Part shown: positions 47,141 through 55,631 of the stretch, one piece after another
How positions within the stretch are numbered: the first letter of the stretch is position 1
How the letters are laid out: each line of letters begins with the position of its first letter
Origin: Brevundimonas sp. SORGH_AS_0993
Lineage (GTDB): Bacteria > Pseudomonadota > Alphaproteobacteria > Caulobacterales > Caulobacteraceae
Direction of reading: 5' to 3'
Length of the DNA: 64,000 nt
Assembly (NCBI RefSeq): GCF_030818545.1
Contig: NZ_JAUTAH010000001.1
Location: forward strand, 2,361,001-2,425,000
Translations under genes and position numbers: made by a program
The notes under the pieces: model-generated
The model's input: only the letters and a program-made list of their open reading frames with translations
Told to the model about the DNA's origin: nothing
Database searches by the model: none

Positions 47141-48186
47141 GCCCGAACCGCCTCGTCGCGCGTCGTCGGCACGGGGGCGTCGCTTCGCAGCAGGCCCTCC
47201 GCCACCAGCGCCTGCCAGAAGCCCTCGGGTATCGGGTGACGGTACAGGTCCAGCGTCTGGGCCAGCCTTCGCGGATCACCGATGCCGGGCAGGACGCTGG
47301 CGACGCAGGGATGAGCGAGCGGGAATTGCAGCGCGGCGGCCGCCAGCGGTACTTGCCAGTCGTCGGCAACGGCTTCGATCCGCCGCACCCGCGCGACGAC
47401 CGCGTCGGGCGCGGGGCCGTAATCGTAAAAGGGCGCGCCGCCCCCGCGCGTCCCGGTCGCCAGGATGCCGCTGTTATAGGGCGCGCCGGCGACGACCGAG
47501 ACCTGACGCTGCGCGCACAGCGGAAACAGTTCGTCGAGCGGCGTCTGTTCGAGCAGCGTGTATCGATTGGCGAGCAGCAGCACGTCGACCGGCGCGACGC
47601 GGATCGCGTCGAGGCAGACCTCGACTTCGTTCACGCCCAGTCCGAAGGCGGCTATCGCTCCCTGGTCGCGCAACGACTCCAGCGCGGCGAACCCGCCGCC
47701 CGTCGTCAGTTCGGCCCAGTGGCGATCGTGCGCGTCGCCCAGCACCTTCCGGCCGATGTCGTGGACGAACACCATGTCGATCCGGTCCAGCCCGAGGCGG
47801 TGCAGGCTCGCTTCGAAGGCGCGCAGGATGCCGTCGCGGCTATAGTCGTACTCGACCCGGAACGGCATCGGCGAGAGAAAGCCGTCGCGCGCCTCCTGCG
47901 CTGTCGCCGAGGCATCGGGCGTCAGCAGGCGTCCGACCTTGGTGGACAGGACGACCCCACGATCCGCTTCCCGCAGCGCATCGCCGACGCGCCGTTCGCT
48001 CAGCCCCCGTCCGTAGAAGGGGGCGGTGTCGACGAAGCGAATTCCTGCCGCGATCGCATCGTCGATCGCGGCCCGTCCGGTGGCATCGTCGATGCGCCGG
48101 TTGAGGTTGCCAAGCGACGCCGCGCCGAAGCCCAGTTCGGTCAGCCGCAACTCTGTCTGCCCCAGCGGGCGGGTGGGAAGGGTCAT
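47137..48186 (-). CDS. Aldo-keto reductase, likely aldose 1-dehydrogenase (L-fucose-type)
   Basis: A 349-residue aldo-keto reductase resembling D-threo-aldose/L-fucose 1-dehydrogenases. Active-site tetrad: Asp in FVDTAPFYGRGLSE with the catalytic Tyr, Lys in VLSTKVGRLL and His in VFVHDIGRKV. These enzymes oxidise the pyranose at C1 to a lactone with NAD(P)+. ATG 48186 lies 14 bp after the FAH-type hydrolase gene. In an oxidative fucose pathway it would supply the lactone for the COG3618 lactonase upstream. Confidence 0.85.
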   Translation of the reverse strand: MTLPTRPLGQTELRLTELGFGAASLGNLNRRIDDATGRAAIDDAIAAGIRFVDTAPFYGRGLSERRVGDALREADRGVVLSTKVGRLLTPDASATAQEARDGFLSPMPFRVEYDYSRDGILRAFEASLHRLGLDRIDMVFVHDIGRKVLGDAHDRHWAELTTGGGFAALESLRDQGAIAAFGLGVNEVEVCLDAIRVAPVDVLLLANRYTLLEQTPLDELFPLCAQRQVSVVAGAPYNSGILATGTRGGGAPFYDYGPAPDAVVARVRRIEAVADDWQVPLAAAALQFPLAHPCVASVLPGIGDPRRLAQTLDLYRHPIPEGFWQALVAEGLLRSDAPVPTTRDEAVRA

Positions 48187-48200
48187 CGCGTCGGTCCCGT

Positions 48201-49055
48201 TCAGCCGTTCGCCGCCGCGACGAAGTCCTGGCGCTGCTCGCCCAGGCCGTCGATCCCCAGCGTAACCACATCGCCCGGCTTGAGATACCAGGGCTCCGGC
48301 TTCTGTCCCAGGCCGACGCCCGGCGGCGTGCCCGTCGTGATGATGTCGCCGGGCTCCAGCGCCATGAACTGCGAACAATAGGCGACGATCTCGGCGACCG
48401 GGAAGATCATGGTCGCGGTGCTGCCGGTCTGCATCCGCTGGCCGTTGACGTCGAGCCACATCGACAGCGCCTGCGGATCCCCGACCTCGTCGGCCGTGAC
48501 CAGCCACGGGCCGATGGGCCCAAAGGTCGGGAAGCCCTTGCCCTTGTCCCAGGTCGGTCCGCGTTCGGCCTGCCATTCGCGTTCCGACACGTCGTTGACG
48601 ACCAGATAGCCGGCGACGTGATCCAGCGCCCTGTCCACCGCGACGTCGTGCGCCGCCGCGCCGATGACGATGCCCAGTTCGACCTCCCAGTCGGTCTTCT
48701 TCGATCCGCGCGGAATGACGACCGGGTCGTTCGGACCCTGGATGCAATTCACCCATTTGTTGAACACGACCGGCTCCTCTGGGATCGGCAGGTTAGATTC
48801 GGCGGCGTGGTCGGCATAGTTCAGGCCGATCGCGATGAATTTGCGCGTGCCGGCGATTGGCGGGCCGTAGCGGACCCCCGCCTCGACCAGCGGCAGGTCG
48901 TCGGGGGAAAGCGCGGCCAGGCGACGCAGCCCTTGGGCCGAGATTGCGGCGGGGTCGATGTCGGCGACATGGCCGGACAGGTCGCGGATGCGGCCGGCGG
49001 CGTCGATCAGGCCAGGCTTCTCATGACCGGGCGCGCCGAAGCGGCAGAGTTTCAT
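48201..49055 (-). CDS. Fumarylacetoacetate hydrolase-family diketo-acid hydrolase
   Basis: A 284-residue FAH-family hydrolase of the FAHD1/diketo-deoxyfuconate type. Metal residues: EVELGIVIG (the E-x-E) and [11 protein letters not shown] (Asp), with [11 protein letters not shown] at the N-terminal side and [14 protein letters not shown] near the end. Expected role: hydrolytic cleavage of 2,4-diketo-3-deoxy-sugar acids to pyruvate plus a 2-hydroxy acid. ATG 49055 overlaps the LldD stop (ATGA). The longer reading frame upstream is a shadow of lldD. Confidence 0.88.
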   Translation of the reverse strand: MKLCRFGAPGHEKPGLIDAAGRIRDLSGHVADIDPAAISAQGLRRLAALSPDDLPLVEAGVRYGPPIAGTRKFIAIGLNYADHAAESNLPIPEEPVVFNKWVNCIQGPNDPVVIPRGSKKTDWEVELGIVIGAAAHDVAVDRALDHVAGYLVVNDVSEREWQAERGPTWDKGKGFPTFGPIGPWLVTADEVGDPQALSMWLDVNGQRMQTGSTATMIFPVAEIVAYCSQFMALEPGDIITTGTPPGVGLGQKPEPWYLKPGDVVTLGIDGLGEQRQDFVAAANG

Positions 49056-50224
49056 GGTTGTTCCTTTGTCGGAAAAGGGTTGGAAACCTCGGCGAGGAGG
49101 CGGTGATCTATGGCGGAGACGGCGTTGACGCCGGTCAGCGTCATGACGACTTCCATTTCGCGCGCGAGAATGGAGAGCATGCGCGCCACCCCGTCTTCGC
49201 CTTCGGCGGCGAGCGCCCACAGCCACGCCCGGCCGAGCAGTACGCCCTTGGCTCCCAGCGCCAGAAGGCGGACGACGTCGAGGCCGGATCGGACGCCGGA
49301 ATCGGCCAGCACAGTCAGCCGATCGCCGACCGCCGCGGCGATGCGGGGCAGGGCGGCGGCGGTCGACATCGCGCCGTCGAGCTGTCGCCCGCCATGGTTC
49401 GACACGACGATCCCGTCCGCCCCGTAATCGGCGGCGGCGCGGGCGTCTTCGGGGTCGAGGACGCCCTTGATGACAAGCGGCCCGTCCCATTCGGCGCGCA
49501 GCCAGTCGAGGTCCTTCCAGCGAATGCCGGGATCGAAATTCGCTCCCAACCAGCCCATGTAGTCGTTCAATCCGCTGGCGGCGCCCAATACAGGCTCCAG
49601 ATTGCCGAGCCGGTGCGGACGCCCGTGCACGCCGACGTCCCAGGCCCAGCCGGGCTTGCCCATCGCCTGCATGAGGCGCTTTACCCCGGCCCCCGGCCCC
49701 GACATGCCGGAATGGGCGTCGCGGTAGCGGATGCCGGGCGTCGGCATGTCGACCGTGAAGACCAGCGCCTGCGCGCCCGCCTCTTTCGCCCGTGCGAGCA
49801 GGTCCCGCATGAAGCCGCGGTCACGGATGACATAGAGCTGGAACCACAACGGCCCGTCCGACGCCGCCGCGCGCAATTCCGTCATTCCGCAGATGCCGAC
49901 GGTCGACAGCGTGAAGGGCACGCCGTGCCTATGCGCGCCCCGCGCCGCCTGGGTTTCGCCGCGCCGACGGAACATGCCGGCGATGCCGACCGGCCCCAGG
50001 GCCACCGGCAGCGGCTGTTCGTGGCCGAACAGCGTCGTGCGGAGGTCGATGGACGCCACGTCCTGCAACACGCGCTGACGCAGCACCGTCGCGTGCAGGT
50101 CGTCGACGTTGCGGCGGCAGGTGATCTCCGAAAAGGCGCCGCCGTCGGCATAGTCGAACAGGAAACGCGGCAGCCGTCGGCGCGCGGCGATGCGGAAATC
50201 GTCCAGGGATGCGATGATCGTCAT
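49052..50224 (-). CDS. lldD: L-lactate dehydrogenase, FMN-type (LldD)
   Basis: A 390-residue FMN-dependent alpha-hydroxyacid dehydrogenase that follows E. coli LldD along its whole length: [68 protein letters not shown] (flavin Lys) and [14 protein letters not shown] (catalytic His). It oxidises L-lactate to pyruvate at the inner membrane and feeds quinones. In this operon it would consume the L-lactate released from a 6-deoxysugar. A pentose would give glycolate instead, and the closeness to LldD argues for lactate. Confidence 0.93.
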   Translation of the reverse strand: MTIIASLDDFRIAARRRLPRFLFDYADGGAFSEITCRRNVDDLHATVLRQRVLQDVASIDLRTTLFGHEQPLPVALGPVGIAGMFRRRGETQAARGAHRHGVPFTLSTVGICGMTELRAAASDGPLWFQLYVIRDRGFMRDLLARAKEAGAQALVFTVDMPTPGIRYRDAHSGMSGPGAGVKRLMQAMGKPGWAWDVGVHGRPHRLGNLEPVLGAASGLNDYMGWLGANFDPGIRWKDLDWLRAEWDGPLVIKGVLDPEDARAAADYGADGIVVSNHGGRQLDGAMSTAAALPRIAAAVGDRLTVLADSGVRSGLDVVRLLALGAKGVLLGRAWLWALAAEGEDGVARMLSILAREMEVVMTLTGVNAVSAIDHRLLAEVSNPFPTKEQP

Positions 50225-50232
50225 CGGGCGGC

Positions 50233-50964
50233 TCAGGCCATGGTCCAGCCGCCGTCGATCGCCATCAGGCTACCGGTGACATAGCCGCTTTCGTCGGATG
50301 CGAGATACAGGGCCAGGGCGGCGATCTCCTCGGCGGAGCCGATCCGGCCCATCGGCTGACGCGAGATGAAGGCGGCGCGGGCGGCCTCGGCGTCGCCGGT
50401 CGCGGCGAGCCGCTGGTCCAGCGACGGCGACTGCACGGTGCCGGGGCAGATCGCGTTGCAGCGGATGCCCTGTCCCACATAGTCCACCGCGACCGATCGC
50501 GTCAGGCCGCCCAGCGCGCCCTTGGAAACGCAATAGGCGAAGCGGTTGGGAACGCCGATCATCGTCCCCGCGACCGACGCGACATTGACGATCGATCCGC
50601 CGCCCGCGGCGATCATGCCGGGCAGGAAGGTGCGGATCATCCGCATGGCGGCGTCGACGTTCAGGTCGAACGACAGGCGATAGCCCCGCTCTCCGGTCGA
50701 GAGCAGGTCGCCGGCGTCGACATAGCCGGCGCAATTGACCAGCACGTCGATCGTCCCGATCTCCGCACCCAATGCGTCGACCGCCGCCGCGTCGAGCAGG
50801 TCGACGACCTTCGTTCGGCATCCCGCCAGCGTCGCCAGCGCCTCCGCCTGCACGTCCAGCGCGATCACCTCCGCGCCTTCGCGCAGGAACATATCCGCCG
50901 TCGCGCGGCCGATTCCCTGCGCCGCCCCGGTTACGAGGGCGCGCTTGCCCGCCAGTCTGTTCAT
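50233..50964 (-). CDS. SDR dehydrogenase, likely 2-keto-3-deoxy-sugar-acid 4-dehydrogenase
   Basis: A 243-residue classical SDR. Cofactor loop GAAQGIGRA, Asp-Val (ALDVQAEAL) suggesting NAD+, [13 protein letters not shown], catalytic Ser in NVASVAG and Tyr-x3-Lys in [12 protein letters not shown]. The C-terminus ([20 protein letters not shown]) is that of the 2-keto-3-deoxy-L-fuconate dehydrogenase kind. Start ATG 50964, overlapping the mutarotase stop (ATGA); the longer frame upstream is not supported. Expected reaction: oxidation at C4 to the 2,4-diketo acid, substrate of the FAH-type hydrolase. Confidence 0.88.
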   Translation of the reverse strand: MNRLAGKRALVTGAAQGIGRATADMFLREGAEVIALDVQAEALATLAGCRTKVVDLLDAAAVDALGAEIGTIDVLVNCAGYVDAGDLLSTGERGYRLSFDLNVDAAMRMIRTFLPGMIAAGGGSIVNVASVAGTMIGVPNRFAYCVSKGALGGLTRSVAVDYVGQGIRCNAICPGTVQSPSLDQRLAATGDAEAARAAFISRQPMGRIGSAEEIAALALYLASDESGYVTGSLMAIDGGWTMA

Positions 50965-51326
50965 ATCCTGTCCTTGTTCGATAGATGATCGCTCTGCCGG
51001 AAGACGCGATGCGCCACCGGCCAGGGTTCGCCATCGGCGAATGGGGCCCGTTGAAGCTCGGCCATGCGGGCCTGCCATGCGATGAGTTCGGGATGCTCGC
51101 GCTCGATCCGCTGCAGGCCCTCCGCATCGAAATCCTCGGCCAGCGTCAGGATCATGACCAAGCGGTGGCCGGCCCGGAATATCTCCATCTCGACGATCCC
51201 GTGACGATGCTGCGCCTCCACGACCGCGACCGGCGTGCGGCCCGCGCGGTGCGCCTCGTCATAGGCCGCGATCGCCGCGGCGTCGGTGGCGAGGTCCATG
51301 ATGCGGACCACCCGTTGCGTTCGCAT
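50961..51326 (-). CDS. L-rhamnose/L-fucose mutarotase-family protein
   Basis: A 121-residue RhaM/DUF718-type mutarotase: VVRIMDLATDAAAIAAYDEA, MEIFRAGHRLVMILTLAEDF and EPWPVAHRVFRQSDHL, with the conserved His/Tyr residues of that fold. It interconverts sugar anomers, here probably of the 6-deoxyhexose entering the dehydrogenase. It begins 3 bp after the lactonase stop and overlaps the SDR start by 4 bp. Confidence 0.88.
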   Translation of the reverse strand: MRTQRVVRIMDLATDAAAIAAYDEAHRAGRTPVAVVEAQHRHGIVEMEIFRAGHRLVMILTLAEDFDAEGLQRIEREHPELIAWQARMAELQRAPFADGEPWPVAHRVFRQSDHLSNKDRI

Positions 51327-51329
51327 CGC

Positions 51330-52157
51330 TCAGTCCTTCATGCCGTAGAATGCGGCCGCCGCGCCGCGAAAGAGGCGATCCCGAGCGGCGCCGTGCAGGC
51401 CGGCAAGCCGGTCTGCGTCCGCCATCCATTGCGTGAAATCGTCCCCCGACAGACGCAGCACCGGCCAGTCGCTGCCCCACATCAACCGATCGCCGAAGCA
51501 GGCGAGCAGATGGTCGACATAAGGGCGCAACGGGTCCGCCGGAGCGCCGGCCGGCTGTTCGGTGCGCAGCCCCGACAGCTTGCACCATGCGCCGCGATCC
51601 GCGAGGGCGGCGATCTGCGCCCGCCACGGATCGACCAGGCCCTGGGCGATGAAGGGTTTCGCCGCATGGTCGATCACGACCGGAAGATCCGGCCAGCGAT
51701 CCATGAATCTGGCCAGCATCGGCAGATGCCGGGGCTGCGCGAGCGCATCGAAGCGCAGGCCATGTCGCCGCATCGCCTCGATCGCAGGCACCAGCGCCGG
51801 GTCGAGCAGCCAGTCGGTGTCGGCGATGGACTGCAGCATCGGTCGCAACCCGCGCAGTTTGGGCGCGGCCGCGAGCGTGGCGATCCTGTCCGGCGCCTGC
51901 GGCGACGCGAGATCGACCCATCCGACGACGGCGCCGACGACAGGGCTCGTCTCCGCCACGGCCAGCATCCAGTCGGTGTCGGCGTCGGTCGGCTGCGACT
52001 GGACCAGAACGCCGGCGGCCAGCCGGACGTCGCCAGCGGCGGCGATCAGGTCGTCCATGGCGAAATCACGGTGGATCGACGGTTCCGCAACGGTCGGCCA
52101 CTGGTGCCCAGGCGTATCGAGCGCCCATAGGTGATGGTGCGCGTCGATCACCTGCAT
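51330..52157 (-). CDS. COG3618 amidohydrolase, likely L-fucono-lactonase
   Basis: A 275-residue TIM-barrel amidohydrolase 2. It opens with the metal motif MQVIDAHHHLWALD, then GAVVGWVDLASPQAP, a mid His region LPVVIDHAAKPFI and MWGSDWPVLRL (metal Asp). The COG3618 group holds the sugar lactonases of L-fucose and related sugars. Start ATG 52157, 4 bp after the GntR gene stop. Expected role: opening of the 1,5-lactone to the aldonate. Confidence 0.88.
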   Translation of the reverse strand: MQVIDAHHHLWALDTPGHQWPTVAEPSIHRDFAMDDLIAAAGDVRLAAGVLVQSQPTDADTDWMLAVAETSPVVGAVVGWVDLASPQAPDRIATLAAAPKLRGLRPMLQSIADTDWLLDPALVPAIEAMRRHGLRFDALAQPRHLPMLARFMDRWPDLPVVIDHAAKPFIAQGLVDPWRAQIAALADRGAWCKLSGLRTEQPAGAPADPLRPYVDHLLACFGDRLMWGSDWPVLRLSGDDFTQWMADADRLAGLHGAARDRLFRGAAAAFYGMKD

Positions 52158-52161
52158 GGCG

Positions 52162-52884
52162 TCACGCCATGCCGAGAATCCGTTGCAGGGCCTGCTGGAA
52201 ATGGACGGCGAGCGCCGCTTCCGCCGCGTCCGCATCGCGGTTCGCGCACGCTTCCAGAATGTCGAGATGCTCGCGGAGCGTCCGCAGCGCCAAGGGTCGC
52301 GTCACCAGCCGATCGAGCCGCACGAGCGTCACATAGTTCTTCAGCCGCCGCGCGGTCATTTCGATCAGCGGGTTGCGCAAGGACGAGATCAGCGCGCCAT
52401 GCAACTGCTCCTCCAGCAATCCCAGCCGATCCTCCTCGGCCGGCCCCAGGTCGTGACGTTCCAGATCGGCGATCAGGCTGCGATGGGCCGCGATCATTTC
52501 CGCGATCTCCGCCGCATCGCCCCGCTCGGCGAAGGTCCGCGCGCCCGCCCGTTCGATCAGCGAGCGAAACTGGTAGGTCGACCGCGACAGTTCCAGATCC
52601 GCCTTGACGAACTGGATGCAGGATCGGGCATGGATCATGACCAGCCCTTCCGTCTCCAGCGTTCGCAACGCATCGCGCAACGGCTGGATGGTGAGGCCGA
52701 GCAATCGCATCAGCTCGTTCTGCGACAATTCGGCGCCGACCGGGATGGTCCTGTCGAACAGCCCTTGAAGGATCGCACGATAGGCCTTTTCGGCCAGCAG
52801 CGGCCCCGCGCCCCGCTCGCCGGCGGATTTCTCGCCGCCAGGGGGATCGCTCGCCGACGCTGTGCTGATTTTCGAACGGGGCAT
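52162..52884 (-). CDS. GntR (FadR-type) transcriptional regulator
   Basis: The 240-residue regulator has a GntR winged helix (AILQGLFDRTIPVGAELSQN; LGLTIQPLRDALRTLETEG) and a C-terminal FCD domain (about 110-230) with the metal-binding His pattern seen in LERHDLGPAEEDRLGLLEEQ and SLRNPLIEMTARR. It is the only regulator in the island and is the likely switch of the sugar genes, probably by release on binding a sugar-acid intermediate. An upstream in-frame ATG at 52908 is possible. Inverted repeats upstream (52915-52951) and in the enolase/receptor gap are candidate operators. Confidence 0.9.
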   Translation of the reverse strand: MPRSKISTASASDPPGGEKSAGERGAGPLLAEKAYRAILQGLFDRTIPVGAELSQNELMRLLGLTIQPLRDALRTLETEGLVMIHARSCIQFVKADLELSRSTYQFRSLIERAGARTFAERGDAAEIAEMIAAHRSLIADLERHDLGPAEEDRLGLLEEQLHGALISSLRNPLIEMTARRLKNYVTLVRLDRLVTRPLALRTLREHLDILEACANRDADAAEAALAVHFQQALQRILGMA

Positions 52885-52914
52885 AGTCAACCGAAATGGC
52901 CTTATCACCAGGAT

Positions 52915-52951
52915 GGTTCAACCGCAAAACCTCATCAGAGAAGGCTGAACC
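52915..52951. promoter_or_regulatory. Inverted repeat between the MFS and GntR genes
   Basis: GGTTCAACC (52915-52923) faces GGCTGAACC (52943-52951); 8 of 9 bases pair, with 19 bases between. It lies just before the GntR start and after the MFS stop. It could be an internal operator or promoter site for gntR, or a hairpin that tunes readthrough; no T-run follows on the minus strand. Confidence 0.4.
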
Positions 52952-52956
52952 GATGC

Positions 52957-54222
52957 TCATCGCACCGACCGGATCGGCAGCACGAGACACGCGCCGGCCA
53001 GCACGAACGCCCCCGCGATGACGAACAGCAGCGGATAATCGTTGCCGGTCGCGCCCAACAGCGTCGCGGCGAGCACCGGGCTGATGATCTGCGGAACATT
53101 GACCGCAGTAGTCAGGATGCCGAGATCCTTGCCGGTGTCGTCGTCGCCTTCGCTGGCCGGCAGCACCTGCGTCATCAAGGCCAGATCGACCGACATGAAG
53201 GCGCCGTAACCCAGTCCGATCAGCACGGCATAGGCGAACATGCCGTGGATGTTGGGCTGCACCAACGGGGCGAGAACCGCCAGCCCCATGATGATCCCGG
53301 CGACGAAGACCAGCGGCTTGCGGCGCTGCCAGCGATCCGACAGCCATCCGGAGGCGACGCCCGAGATGACCAGCGCCACGAACGTCACCGACGACAAGCG
53401 CGCGATGGTGGCGTTCGCGTCGCTCTGGCTGAACCCGATGTGGTCCTGAAGGATGTAGAGCAGATAGGTGACGATCGCCTGATAGCCCATGTAGATCGTG
53501 AACCGGCCAAGGAAGGCCCAGGCGAAATCGGGATGCTTGCGCGGGTCGATCCAGAAGGAGCGCAGGAAGGCGCCGAGGTGGAACGACGAGGCCGGCGGCA
53601 GCGCCTTGCGCGGTTCCGGGTTCAGCGCCACGAAGAACAGGCAGGCGAGGATGATCGCGCCGCCCAAAAGACCGTAGGCGAGCCGCAGATCATGGGCGAG
53701 CAGCCCGCCGTAGATGGCGCCGGCGGAAATCCCGGCCGTCATCGCCGCGCCGACCACGCCCGACACGAAGCCGCGCTCCTCCGCCACAAACCGGTCGGCG
53801 ATGATGGTGGTGATCGCCGGCTGCATGGAATTGAGGCTGATCGTCGCCACGACCCACAGGGCCGTCACCGCGACGATGCCCGATCCGTAAGGAACCAGGA
53901 TGATGGCGCAGCCGCCGATCACGGCGCCGATGACGATCCACGGCGTGCGCCGACCGAACCGACTCCGCGTCCGGTCCGAGAAGGCGCCGGCCAAGGGTGT
54001 CGCCAGCGTGCTGAAGACGGAGGTGATGGCGAACACCACGCCGAGCGTCTTGGCCTTGGTGTCGGGCGAGATATCCTGGATCTGGTTAGGCAGAAGCACG
54101 CCCAGAACGGCGGCGTAGAGGGTCAGCAGAACGAAGAAGACGACGCCCAACGACACGATCAGCCGCCAGTCGCGCCGGCCGGCCGCTGTCTTTTGCGGCG
54201 CGAGTGATTTGAGCCCGCTCAT
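52957..54222 (-). CDS. MFS sugar-acid/sugar transporter
   Basis: A 421-residue major-facilitator permease with about twelve helices (first at LIVSLGVVFFVLLTLYAAVLG, about 20-42). The helix 2-3 loop motif GAFSDRTRSRFGRRTPWIVIG is present, as in the GPH/cation-sugar-symporter-like group, and a second copy, GWLSDRWQRRKPLVFVAG, opens the second half. The substrate is inferred from context, probably the sugar or sugar acid degraded here. The ATG overlaps the enolase-family stop (ATGA). The residues joined upstream in the long frame are an enolase shadow. Confidence 0.85.
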   Translation of the reverse strand: MSGLKSLAPQKTAAGRRDWRLIVSLGVVFFVLLTLYAAVLGVLLPNQIQDISPDTKAKTLGVVFAITSVFSTLATPLAGAFSDRTRSRFGRRTPWIVIGAVIGGCAIILVPYGSGIVAVTALWVVATISLNSMQPAITTIIADRFVAEERGFVSGVVGAAMTAGISAGAIYGGLLAHDLRLAYGLLGGAIILACLFFVALNPEPRKALPPASSFHLGAFLRSFWIDPRKHPDFAWAFLGRFTIYMGYQAIVTYLLYILQDHIGFSQSDANATIARLSSVTFVALVISGVASGWLSDRWQRRKPLVFVAGIIMGLAVLAPLVQPNIHGMFAYAVLIGLGYGAFMSVDLALMTQVLPASEGDDDTGKDLGILTTAVNVPQIISPVLAATLLGATGNDYPLLFVIAGAFVLAGACLVLPIRSVR

Positions 54223-55313
54223 GCCGCCACCGCCTCGGACAGGCGGCGGCAGTCCTCCTGCGCCGTCCGGCTCAACCGCAGTCCGTGTCCCGGCGCGTCG
54301 CTGCCGAAGATCATGCCGTCGCGGATCGGGAACGTCTCCTCCACCAGATGGTCGAAGTTCTGGAAACTGTATTCCAGCCATCGCACGCCCGGCAGCGCCA
54401 GCGCCATGTTGACGCCGATCTCCAGGAAGCTGTTGCCCAAAGTCACCTCGATATTGTGCTCGCTGGCGAGCCAGCCCGCGCGCATGACGTCGCCGATCTG
54501 CGCGTGGACGTTCAGCATGTCGCATGCCTGCTGTTCGAGCAGTCGCCGCTTGCCCGACAGGTCGAGATATTCGCCGGCGTTGACCCGGGTGATGCCCGTC
54601 TGCCGGATCAGCTTCAGCCCGGCGACATCGTCGCGGGTGACGGGATCCTCGACCCAGTAGATGCGGTGCCCCGCGCGCTCGAATGTCTGCAGCGCGTCGA
54701 TCGCCTGTCCGACGGTCCACGCCTCGTTGGGATCGACCATCACCGGGCGATCCTGGCCCACCGCCTTGCGCAACAGGTTCAATCGGTGAACGTCGCGATC
54801 GAGGTCGGGATGGCCGACCTTGATCTTGAAGCCGCGATAGCCGGCTTCCGCAGCGTTGCCGAACAGTTCGACAAAGGCGTGATCCGACAGGTGGAAGTCC
54901 AGCCCGCTCGCATAGACGGGGACGCTGGAGCGTTCGGCGCCCAGCATCCGCCACAGCGGCAGGCCCTGCTGCTGGGCGAACAGATCCCAGACCGCCTGCT
55001 GGATGGCCTCCTCGAACGGCAGCGACATGCGGCGCACATTGCCGCCGCGCGATCTCCGCACCGCGAGCGCGAGCGCCGCCGGCTCCTGACCGTCGAGGGC
55101 GGGCCATGCCTGTTCGAGGAAGATCCGCTCGATCTCCCGCTCGTCGGGAAGCACGTTGAACAAGGACTGCGCGAAGCCGAGGCCGACATGTCCCGCCGAG
55201 TCGATCAGCTCGATCGCGGCCACATGGATTTCGGTCGTATGCACCTGCGAGTCGCCGACCGGCCGATCGCGAGGATAATGAAAACGGGCGATCCGATATG
55301 CCGTTATCCTCAT
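54219..55313 (-). CDS. Enolase-superfamily sugar-acid dehydratase (mandelate racemase-like)
   Basis: A 364-residue protein of the mandelate racemase-like group. The N-terminal cap runs to about 120. In the barrel: the K-x-K motif FKIKVGHPDLDRD, metal ligands in MVDPNEAW (Asp), YWVEDPV (Glu) and VNAGEYLDL (Glu), and Asp in CDMLNVHAQIGDV. At the place of the general-base His (SH-x3-E of mandelate racemase) this protein reads GNSFLEIG, so Asn stands there. It is shorter than L-fuconate dehydratase FucD (about 440). Expected role: dehydration of the aldonate to the 2-keto-3-deoxy acid. ATG 55313 is chosen over 55328. First gene of the minus-strand operon. Confidence 0.82.
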   Translation of the reverse strand: MRITAYRIARFHYPRDRPVGDSQVHTTEIHVAAIELIDSAGHVGLGFAQSLFNVLPDEREIERIFLEQAWPALDGQEPAALALAVRRSRGGNVRRMSLPFEEAIQQAVWDLFAQQQGLPLWRMLGAERSSVPVYASGLDFHLSDHAFVELFGNAAEAGYRGFKIKVGHPDLDRDVHRLNLLRKAVGQDRPVMVDPNEAWTVGQAIDALQTFERAGHRIYWVEDPVTRDDVAGLKLIRQTGITRVNAGEYLDLSGKRRLLEQQACDMLNVHAQIGDVMRAGWLASEHNIEVTLGNSFLEIGVNMALALPGVRWLEYSFQNFDHLVEETFPIRDGMIFGSDAPGHGLRLSRTAQEDCRRLSEAVAA

Positions 55314-55631
55314 TATAATCCATCCCACTTGTTATCTGATATTTCAGATTTGTATTTCAGAGAACTGTTCCGGCTGCAAGTCGATAAATTGGCATTGAAT
55401 TCGCCCATTTCGCCTATTTTCAAGGCGTCGCCCGGGGCCGGAACGGGCCGCCCTTGGTTTGATAATGATTTGATTAGGCGGAATTGTCTTTAGAATTCAA
55501 AGAGACAAGAGCGTTGATATATCAAAAGAGGCAAAGTCACGACTTTTTTGCTTGCATGAAATATCGCGTGGCGGCATCACCGCAGCCAGCGGCGGCGAGA
55601 AGACCGATCGCAAAAACAGCGGAGGGAATGA
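55314..55631. promoter_or_regulatory. AT-rich divergent control region of the sugar island
   Basis: This 318-bp gap between divergent starts has no gene and is AT-rich against its surroundings. It holds a perfect dyad TCTGA-TATT-TCAGA (55335-55348). The second arm is repeated as ATTTCAGA at 55341-55348 and 55354-55361, 13 bp apart. A second dyad, TTGTCT...AGACAA, lies at 55484-55508 and is imperfect (8 of 12 pairs). The first set lies close to the enolase gene, the second about 125 bp before the receptor gene. They are candidate sites for the GntR protein; I found no clear sigma-70 promoter pair. Confidence 0.5.

Noticed and set aside
54219-55313. Naming the enolase-family gene L-fuconate dehydratase
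   Set aside because: It is about 75 residues shorter than FucD, differs in layout and lacks the His at the expected place.
54285-55493. A 402-codon plus-strand frame over the enolase gene, running into the control region
   Set aside because: Antisense to a gene with intact active-site motifs; no ribosome site.
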